This document shows, piece by piece, positions 44,951 through 50,389 of a DNA stretch of 50,389 nt. The stretch comes from Candidatus Caldatribacterium sp. (GTDB taxonomy: Bacteria > Atribacterota > Atribacteria > Atribacterales > Caldatribacteriaceae). Position 1 is the first letter of the stretch, and each line of letters opens with the position of its first letter. The stretch is from contig JAPWUU010000006.1 in the NCBI GenBank assembly GCA_028275365.1, positions 1-50,389 on the forward strand, written 5' to 3'. Under the pieces are notes generated by a model that was not told the origin of the DNA, searched no databases, and saw only the letters and a program-made list of their open reading frames with translations. A program made the position numbers and the translations under genes.

Positions 44951-45887
44951 TGCCACCACCCTGGTTCTTCTGAATCTCTTCAAGAATCCGCAGGGCAACC
45001 TCTAAGGCGTTTTTCCCCTCTTCAAGACCAACGAGGGGCTTCTCACCGTTGCGCACGCAGTGGATGAAATGCTCAAGCTCAAGCCGGAGAGGCTCTCCCT
45101 TCTGCATGACCGGCTTTTCGATAAGTAGCTGGGGTAGTGGGGAAGAGGTTTTCTTATACACCGCAAGCTCCTGCTCCAGGTAATCGATGGAAATGAAGGA
45201 ATCCACCTGAGTGATCTCCATGCGACGAATCTTCTTCCTGGTGACCCGGCTTGCCGTGAGGTTCGCGATACAACCGTTCTGGAACACCAGCTGGGCATTG
45301 GCGATATCCTCCTGGCGGGAGAAAACCGAACGCCCCGAAGCACTGATTTTGACAACGTTACTCTTCACGATGCTCATGACGATGTCGATGTCGTGAATCA
45401 TGAGATCAAGGACCACACCGACGTCGGTATTCCGGTTGACGTAAGGACCCATCCGGCAACACTCGATGAAAATGGGGTTATCGACGATCTTGGCGAGTTC
45501 CATCACTGCCGAGTTGAAACGTTCGATATGGCCCACCTGGAGGATAACGTTCTTTCTGGCTGCCATCTCCATGAGTTCTTTGGCCTCTTCAAGGGTTGTG
45601 GTCACCGGCTTCTCGATGAGGATGTTGATGCCCTCCTCAATAAAGTGGGCAGCGATGTCCCGATGGAGCACGGTGGGCACAACAATACTCACCGCGTCGA
45701 CCTTACCGAAGAGGTCCCGGTAATCAAAAAACGGCGTCGTTGAGTACCGGCGGGCAACCTCTCGGGCCCGTTCGCGGTTGATGTCCACCACACCAACAAG
45801 TTCCACCCCGGGGAGCTCCGAGTACACCCGGGCGTGGTGCTGGCCAAGGTACCCTACCCCGACAACACCAACTCGAACCACTTTCAA
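44937..45887 (-). CDS. Gfo/Idh/MocA dehydrogenase, possible UDP-GlcNAc 3-dehydrogenase (GnnA-like)
   Basis: 316 residues. NAD fold VRVGVVGVGYLGQHHARVY, EKPVTTTLEEAKELM, and MIHDIDIVMSIV in the active site. The middle (GCIANLTASRVTRKKIRRMEI, FISIDYLEQELAVYKK) resembles the branch near lpxA in diderm bacteria, which includes GnnA; GnnA oxidises UDP-GlcNAc at C3. The DegT-type aminotransferase gene next to it would supply the GnnB step. GnnA identity is inference from motifs and pairing, not proven. Confidence 0.75.
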   Translation of the reverse strand: MKVVRVGVVGVGYLGQHHARVYSELPGVELVGVVDINRERAREVARRYSTTPFFDYRDLFGKVDAVSIVVPTVLHRDIAAHFIEEGINILIEKPVTTTLEEAKELMEMAARKNVILQVGHIERFNSAVMELAKIVDNPIFIECCRMGPYVNRNTDVGVVLDLMIHDIDIVMSIVKSNVVKISASGRSVFSRQEDIANAQLVFQNGCIANLTASRVTRKKIRRMEITQVDSFISIDYLEQELAVYKKTSSPLPQLLIEKPVMQKGEPLRLELEHFIHCVRNGEKPLVGLEEGKNALEVALRILEEIQKNQGGGNDKI

Positions 45888-45910
45888 GCCCCATCACCGG
45901 GAAGATCAAG

Positions 45911-47002
45911 TCATTTTACAAAAAAAGCCCGAACAAGCCGGGCGACTTCTTCAAGGTCACCCGGAGAAAGGCCGGGATGCACCGGTATTGATAATACCTC
46001 ACGGGAGAGACTTTCGGCAACTGGAAAAGTCCCATATCCGTAGGACTGCAAAAACGCCTGTCTGTGGAGCGGAACGGGGTAGTATACCTCACACCCCACG
46101 CCCCGGGTCCTGAGAAACTGAAGGAGCTCATCCCGCTTTTCCCGAACTTTCACCGTATACTGGTGGAACGCAGGAAGCACATCCCGGGGGATGAAGGGGA
46201 GCTCCAAACCCTCGATACCCGAAAGCTCCCGGAAATAGAAAGAAGCATGGGCCCTCCTTTGGGCGTTTCCCTCCTCAAGTCGTCGAAGCTGCACCCTCCC
46301 GATGGCCGCGGCGATGTCCGTCATCCGGAAATTGTACCCCAGGATTTCGTGGTGGTAACGCTTACGGCTCCCGTGGTTCACAAGCATTCGGCATCGCTCG
46401 GCAAGCTCCGAGTCGTTGGTCGTCACCATACCCCCCTCTCCGGTCGTCATGTTCTTCGTAGGGTAGAAGCTGAAAACCCCTGCATCCCCGAAACTCCCCA
46501 CCTTTCTGCCCCGGTACACCGCCCCATGAGCCTGGGCACAGTCCTCAAGGAGGAAAAGACCGCGGGACCTTGTGATGTCGAGGATCTCCTCAAGGGCGCA
46601 AGGGATCCCGTACAAGTGCACCACCACCACACCCTTCACCCCAGGTTCCCGCTCAAGCGTTGCTTCAAGCCTTTCAGGATCGAGGTTACAGGTCTTCCGG
46701 TCCACATCGCAGAACACTGGGATGCCCCCACAGTGGAGGATGGCGCTCGCCGTGGCCACGAAGGTGAAGGGCGTTGTGACCACCTTATCCCCCGGTTGCA
46801 CCCCCAGGGCCTTGAGGGCCACAAAGAGCGCTGCTGTACCGCTACTCGTTGCCACGGCCTCTTTCGTTCCTATGTACTCGGCGAACTCCCGCTCAAAGGA
46901 TGCCACCTGTTCTCCCTGGGCGAGTTGTCCAGATTCAAGCACTTCGAGAACAGCCTTCTTTTCCTCTTCGCCAATTACCGGTCGACTCAGGGGTATTCTC
47001 AT
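45911..47002 (-). CDS. DegT/DnrJ/EryC1 sugar aminotransferase (GnnB-like)
   Basis: 363 residues. PLP enzyme: IPLSRPVIGEEEKKAVLEVL, ATSSGTAALFVALKALGV, LLEDCAQAHGA, and the PLP Lys in FSFYPTKNMTTGEGGMV. Adds an amino group to a keto-sugar nucleotide. Pairing with the Gfo/Idh gene 23 bp downstream suggests a 3-amino sugar, by analogy with GnnA/GnnB or WlbA/WlbE. Follows aroC by 21 bp. Confidence 0.9.
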   Translation of the reverse strand: MRIPLSRPVIGEEEKKAVLEVLESGQLAQGEQVASFEREFAEYIGTKEAVATSSGTAALFVALKALGVQPGDKVVTTPFTFVATASAILHCGGIPVFCDVDRKTCNLDPERLEATLEREPGVKGVVVVHLYGIPCALEEILDITRSRGLFLLEDCAQAHGAVYRGRKVGSFGDAGVFSFYPTKNMTTGEGGMVTTNDSELAERCRMLVNHGSRKRYHHEILGYNFRMTDIAAAIGRVQLRRLEEGNAQRRAHASFYFRELSGIEGLELPFIPRDVLPAFHQYTVKVREKRDELLQFLRTRGVGCEVYYPVPLHRQAFLQSYGYGTFPVAESLSREVLSIPVHPGLSPGDLEEVARLVRAFFVK

Positions 47003-47023
47003 GCCCTACCACCCTTCCCGCCC

Positions 47024-48190
47024 TCAGAGGCTTTCAAGGTACGTACAGTACTCGCGGAAGCGTCCCACTGCTTCTTCGAGGGTATCTCCTCCGAATTTCT
47101 CCTCATAAGCACAGGCCAGAACCCAGGAAAGCATGGCTTCCCCAACCACAAGGGCACGGGGCACAGCACAGACGTCGGATCGCTCATATCGGGCAACGAC
47201 GTCCTCCTTAGACACCACGTCCACCGAGTGCAATCCCCGCCTCAGGGTAGGAATGGGCTTCATGGCGCACCGGACCCAGATAGCCTCTCCAGTGGACACT
47301 CCTCCCTCGATACCCCCACTGCGGTTGGTTTTGCGGTAGAAGGGGAAGGGAGCACGACCCCGGTCGTACCAGATTTCGTCGTGGAAGCAGCTCCCCGGAA
47401 GCGTCGCCCCCAGAAATCCTGCGCCGATCTCCACGCCCTTGATTCCGGGAATCCCCATGAGGTAGAAGGCCAGACGGCTATCAAGACGCCTCTTGAGTTC
47501 AACGTAGCTTCCAAGACCCGGAACCACGTGGAGAGCCACAACGATGAAGGTCCCTCCCAGGGTATCGCCACCGTCCATGGCCTCGGCGATACGCCTTTTC
47601 ATTTCCTCCTCCTTCTCTGGTGCCGCAAGGGGGGAAAGGAGAGCTCGCTCCACCATCTCCTCAAAGGGGCGACCTTCCACCTCCACCCGGACACCCCCAA
47701 TGCTCTCCACGAATCCTCCCACACGAACGCCAAAGTGCCGGAGAAAGAGCTTGGCCACTGCCCCAGCAATGCACCGGCCAACCGTTTCTCGCGCACTTGC
47801 CCGCTCGATGACGTTACGGATATCATCAAAACGGTACTTCACCATCCCCCCAAGGTCGGCATGCCCCGGTCGCGGAATGGTAACCGGTTCATACCCTTCA
47901 GGCTTTTTTCCTACCGGGTCCATCAGAGGTTGCCACTTCTCGTATTCACTGTTCTGGACCCAGAAAACCAGAGGGCTCCCCAGGGTCTTGCCGAAGCGGA
48001 GACCCGAGAGCACCTCCACCCGGTCCTCCTCAAGGTCCATCCGGGGGCTCACACCGAACCCCTTTCGCCTCCGGGAAAGCTCACCCTCAATGAAGGTCAC
48101 GTCGATGTCCATTCCCGCGGGGAACCCACTCAGATACACGAGGATACCCTTCCCATGAGATTCTCCTGCAGTACGAAACTCAAGACCCAT
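47024..48190 (-). CDS. aroC: Chorismate synthase
   Basis: 388 residues: LEFRTAGESHGKGILVYLSGFPAGM, RRRKGFGVSPRM, RPGHADLGGMVKY, RASARETVGRCIAGA, and NRSGGIEGGVSTGEAI. Flavin-dependent final step to chorismate. The ATG at 48188-48190 is the family start; the open frame upstream is tyrA sequence. Overlaps tyrA by 11 bp. Confidence 0.96.
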   Translation of the reverse strand: MGLEFRTAGESHGKGILVYLSGFPAGMDIDVTFIEGELSRRRKGFGVSPRMDLEEDRVEVLSGLRFGKTLGSPLVFWVQNSEYEKWQPLMDPVGKKPEGYEPVTIPRPGHADLGGMVKYRFDDIRNVIERASARETVGRCIAGAVAKLFLRHFGVRVGGFVESIGGVRVEVEGRPFEEMVERALLSPLAAPEKEEEMKRRIAEAMDGGDTLGGTFIVVALHVVPGLGSYVELKRRLDSRLAFYLMGIPGIKGVEIGAGFLGATLPGSCFHDEIWYDRGRAPFPFYRKTNRSGGIEGGVSTGEAIWVRCAMKPIPTLRRGLHSVDVVSKEDVVARYERSDVCAVPRALVVGEAMLSWVLACAYEEKFGGDTLEEAVGRFREYCTYLESL

Positions 48191-48515
48191 GTCTTGTTCG
48201 CTCCTTAAGGCGTGCCATCTCCTGAAGGAAGGCAAGAACCTCCGTCTCTCTTCCTTCCTCAAGAAGGGACAGGAAGTGTTCGAAATTCTGCAAAAACTCC
48301 CGGGCAGCCCGAAGCAACTTCTTATTGGTGAGGAAAATATCCACCCACACTGAAGGAGAAGATCCCGCAACCCTTGTCATATCCTGGAAAGAGGGGCCAC
48401 CAAAACGGGCAATGTCCTCCCGGACCATGCAAACGGTCTGTAGGAACACATTGGCCAGGATATGTGGCAGATGGCTCACAAAAGCACAGATCTCATCGTG
48501 TTCCCCAGGGGTCAA
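48180..48515 (-). CDS. tyrA: Prephenate dehydrogenase, C-terminal part (frameshifted from N-terminal part)
   Basis: This frame encodes the helical C-terminal half of TyrA: TPGEHDEICAFVSHLPHILANV, FQDMTRVAGSSPSVWVDIFLTN, ending in LKERTRHGS. It joins the N-terminal frame at nine Ts (coding strand, 48514-48522). A TTG at the join could serve as a start, but there is no SD. The combined product would be about 280 residues, the usual TyrA length, with no residue lost if the frame shifts by -1 (or one extra U is added). See the N-terminal entry. Confidence 0.85.
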   Translation of the reverse strand: MTPGEHDEICAFVSHLPHILANVFLQTVCMVREDIARFGGPSFQDMTRVAGSSPSVWVDIFLTNKKLLRAAREFLQNFEHFLSLLEEGRETEVLAFLQEMARLKERTRHGS

Positions 48516-49027
48516 AAAAAAACCCGCCCTCCGATGACTTCTCCAAGCTCCTCAAGGAGCGTCCGCGTTTCCTCCCTGATTCTTCCCGGAATCACAAGAA
48601 CCGGCATACCCCGGAAGAGCCCAGGCCGGGCCCAGTCGATTCCGCCTTCCCGCGACCCCCCCATGGGGTGAAACCCAACATATTCGACGTCAAGCCCTTC
48701 GGGGCGAATTTCCTGGAAAACCCACTCTTTTGAGCTCCCCGTGTCCAGTACCCTCACACCCTCTCGCAGGAAAGGCCGGGCAGCGAGAAACACCCGGGGA
48801 ATCTCCCGAACCGGTGTGGCAATGAAAAGGAGGTCAGCGCGTTCCGCCACCTCCTCGATGCTCTCTGCCACAACCTCAATCGCGCCCTTTTCCCGGGCCC
48901 GAAGGGCCACTTCTTGAGCCCTGTCGTACCCAATGATGCAGCGCTTCTTTCCCCACAGGGCAAGGTCAAACCCCAGCGACCCCCCCACAAGGCCGAGCCC
49001 CACAATCCCAATGGTGAACGTCTCCAA
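48512..49027 (-). CDS. tyrA: Prephenate dehydrogenase, N-terminal NAD domain (stops at T9 tract)
   Basis: 171 residues with the NAD fold TIGIVGLGLVGGSLGFDLAL, LLFIATPVREIP, VLDTGSSKEWV and YVGFHPMGGSREGG. It runs into GTT TTT TTT TGA and stops, just where the family continues with a residue run before PxEHD. Rereading in the -1 frame gives GGRVFF-L-TPGEHDE, matching the family. Oxidises prephenate to 4-hydroxyphenylpyruvate for tyrosine. It may be a programmed shift, an assembly error in a homopolymer or a real mutation. Confidence 0.88.
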   Translation of the reverse strand: METFTIGIVGLGLVGGSLGFDLALWGKKRCIIGYDRAQEVALRAREKGAIEVVAESIEEVAERADLLFIATPVREIPRVFLAARPFLREGVRVLDTGSSKEWVFQEIRPEGLDVEYVGFHPMGGSREGGIDWARPGLFRGMPVLVIPGRIREETRTLLEELGEVIGGRVFF

Positions 49028-49029
49028 CC

Positions 49030-50046
49030 CTATATTTCCCTCCCCATGATGACTGCGAGTTTTCGGAGCTCCTTCATGAGCGTGGCGAACTGCTCTGGAG
49101 TCAGTGACTGAGGGCCATCGGAAAGCGCCTCAATGGGATTGGGATGGACCTCAACGATGAGGCCGTCGGCACCGCAGGCCATCGCCGCAAGGCTCATCGG
49201 AGTCACAAGGTCGCTCCGCCCTGTCCCGTGACTCGGATCCACAATGATGGGAAGGTGGCTCTTCTTCTTTACAAGAGGCACGCAGCTCAAATCGAGGGTG
49301 TTCCGGGTTGAGGGCTCAAAAGTCCGGATACCCCGTTCACAGAGCACCACCTGGTAGTTCCCCTGGGCGAGGATGTATTCCGCAGACATCAAAAGCTCAT
49401 CCACGGTGTTCATCATGCCGCGCTTCAAAAGCACGGGTTTCCGGAGCCGCCCAACCGCCTCAAGAAGGCGGAAGTTCTGCATGTTCCGCGCCCCAATCTG
49501 AATCATGTCCGCGTACTCGGCCACAAGAGGAAGTTCCTCGATCCCCAGGGCTTCGGTGACGAAGGGAAGTCCCGTTTCCTCTCTGGCCTTGGCCAGAAGC
49601 CGCAAACCCTCCTCCCCAAGCCCCTGGAAACTGTAGGGGGATGTTCTGGGTTTGAAGGCTCCACCGCGGAGAATCTTCGCCCCCGCTTCCTTCACCCGGT
49701 GGGCCACCTCAAGAATCTGAGCTTCGGATTCAATAGCGCAGGGACCGGCCATCACCACGAACCGCCCCGGTCCAATCTCCACATCCCCCACCCGAACTAC
49801 CGTGTCCGCCTCCCGGAACTCCCGGCTTGTGAGCTTGTAGGGGGTGAGGATGGGAATCACCCGCTCCACGAAGGGGAGGACTCCAATTTTCTCCTCCAGG
49901 TTCACCCCCCGCTCATCTCCGATGGCACCGATAATCGTCCGCTCAACTCCCTGGGAGATGTGTACCCCAAATCCCAGCCGCTTCAGTCGCCGTACAACCT
50001 CATCAATTTCCTGCTGCGTTACACCGCTTCTCAGGACAATAATCAT
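49030..50046 (-). CDS. aroF: 3-deoxy-7-phosphoheptulonate synthase (DAHP synthase, type I beta)
   Basis: 338 residues. Residues 1-67 form a ferredoxin-like regulatory domain ([20 protein letters not shown]), as in Thermotoga DAHP synthase, where it gives feedback control by aromatic amino acids. Barrel motifs: [49 protein letters not shown]. First step of the shikimate route, joining PEP and erythrose 4-phosphate. Starts within rlmN (44-bp overlap). Confidence 0.96.
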   Translation of the reverse strand: MIIVLRSGVTQQEIDEVVRRLKRLGFGVHISQGVERTIIGAIGDERGVNLEEKIGVLPFVERVIPILTPYKLTSREFREADTVVRVGDVEIGPGRFVVMAGPCAIESEAQILEVAHRVKEAGAKILRGGAFKPRTSPYSFQGLGEEGLRLLAKAREETGLPFVTEALGIEELPLVAEYADMIQIGARNMQNFRLLEAVGRLRKPVLLKRGMMNTVDELLMSAEYILAQGNYQVVLCERGIRTFEPSTRNTLDLSCVPLVKKKSHLPIIVDPSHGTGRSDLVTPMSLAAMACGADGLIVEVHPNPIEALSDGPQSLTPEQFATLMKELRKLAVIMGREI

Positions 50047-50389
50047 CCGCTACCTCTCCCCTCAAACCATGAATGCGATAGAGCTCTCCACAGGCCGCCC
50101 GAATATCCTGCCCTCTGGACCTCCTCAGCGTTACCGGTATACCGTGCTTTTGCAAAAGCGCCGCAAAGGCCACGACACGTTCCGGTGGAGAAGGCACAAA
50201 GGGCGTTCCCTTGATCCGGTTCCCCGGAATGAGATTCACATGGACGAGGAGCCCCCGGAGAAGCCGGGAAAGCTGCAGAGCGTGCACCTCGCCATCGTTT
50301 AAGCCCTGCCACAGGGTATACTCTATGGTGACCCGCCGGCGGGTCAGGCGAAGGTACTCCCGCACGGCAGCGAGCACCTCCTTCAGAGG
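50003..50389 (-). CDS. rlmN: 23S rRNA (A2503)-C2 methyltransferase, C-terminal part
   Basis: Runs off the right edge, so only the C-terminal 128 residues are visible. [51 protein letters not shown] match RlmN; the Cys in AACGEL is the methyl-carrying one, while the radical-SAM CxxxCxxC motif would be outside the window. It modifies A2503 of 23S rRNA and A37 of some tRNAs. An unusual tail after CGEL (about 25 residues) overlaps the start of aroF. Confidence 0.88.
   Translation of the reverse strand, partial: PLKEVLAAVREYLRLTRRRVTIEYTLWQGLNDGEVHALQLSRLLRGLLVHVNLIPGNRIKGTPFVPSPPERVVAFAALLQKHGIPVTLRRSRGQDIRAACGELYRIHGLRGEVADDYCPEKRCNAAGN

Noticed and set aside
46064-48208. A 714-codon open frame on the plus strand
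   Set aside because: It is the antisense of aroC and the DegT aminotransferase, both with clear family motifs; its protein is Pro/His/Gly-rich with no recognisable domain.

Overview
The window is a gene-dense chromosomal stretch (50,389 bp, GC-rich, almost no gaps above 200 bp) from a bacterium. It looks like core chromosome with a few accessory patches, not phage or plasmid. The gene mix suggests a deep-branching, probably anaerobic and perhaps thermophilic diderm, possibly Atribacterota/Caldatribacterium-like (low confidence). Clues: an F-type ATP synthase whose c subunit carries a sodium-type ligand set, Firmicutes-like gene strings (rpmE-thyX-yqhQ-prfA-prmC-rpiB-comEB-wecA-wecB beside atp), a CtsR-like box before an hsp20 gene, TolC/MacAB-type export, and a GnnA/GnnB-like pair that elsewhere makes diamino sugars for lipid A.

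Layout. 1-4266: start of a uroporphyrinogen-decarboxylase-like gene (cut by the window), a TPR protein, a decayed methylglyoxal synthase gene, a lipoprotein serpin and a DUF523-DUF1722 protein. 4263-8423 (minus): a NitT/TauT-like ABC operon (duplicated permease, ATPase, separate AAA-associated domain protein) ending in a tandem DJ-1/PfpI protein. 8629-8702: tRNA-Gln. 8696-14470 (minus): a five-gene MacAB/TolC-type export operon with two TolC-like proteins, one apparently lacking the beta-barrel. 14593-21344 (minus): nusA-ylxR-infB-ylxP-rbfA-nrnA-truB-ribF, the classic transcription/translation/RNA maturation operon, preceded by a perfect 13-bp hairpin. 21561-21635: tRNA-Gly. 21726-28161 (plus): ATP synthase operon atpZ-I-B-E-F-H-A-G-D-C, with a very short delta subunit. 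28132-34931 (minus): rpmE to wecB. 35038-38181 (minus): cold shock protein, Memo-like, NHL-repeat, PlsC-like and tRNA-Pro. 38264-40259 (minus): hsp20, glutamate formiminotransferase, nicotinamidase-like. 40327-41899 (plus): small membrane protein plus SSS symporter. 41859-50389 (minus): rlmN, aroF, tyrA (frameshifted at a T9 tract), aroC, DegT aminotransferase, Gfo/Idh dehydrogenase, FAD dehydrogenase, surE, acyP, pcm.

How it fits together. Most genes sit in tight operons with 1-40 nt overlaps, several of them ATGA or TAATG junctions, so translation is probably coupled. Sodium is a likely coupling ion: the c-ring signature suggests a sodium-linked ATP synthase and an SSS symporter is present. 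Aromatic amino acid synthesis (aroF, tyrA, aroC) is co-transcribed with an envelope-sugar pair and damage-repair/housekeeping enzymes. No CRISPR array, integrase, transposase or rRNA was seen. The points most worth a second look are the T9 frameshift in tyrA, the barrel-less TolC homologue, the minimal ATP synthase delta subunit, the CtsR-like operator, and the hairpin in the nusA leader.
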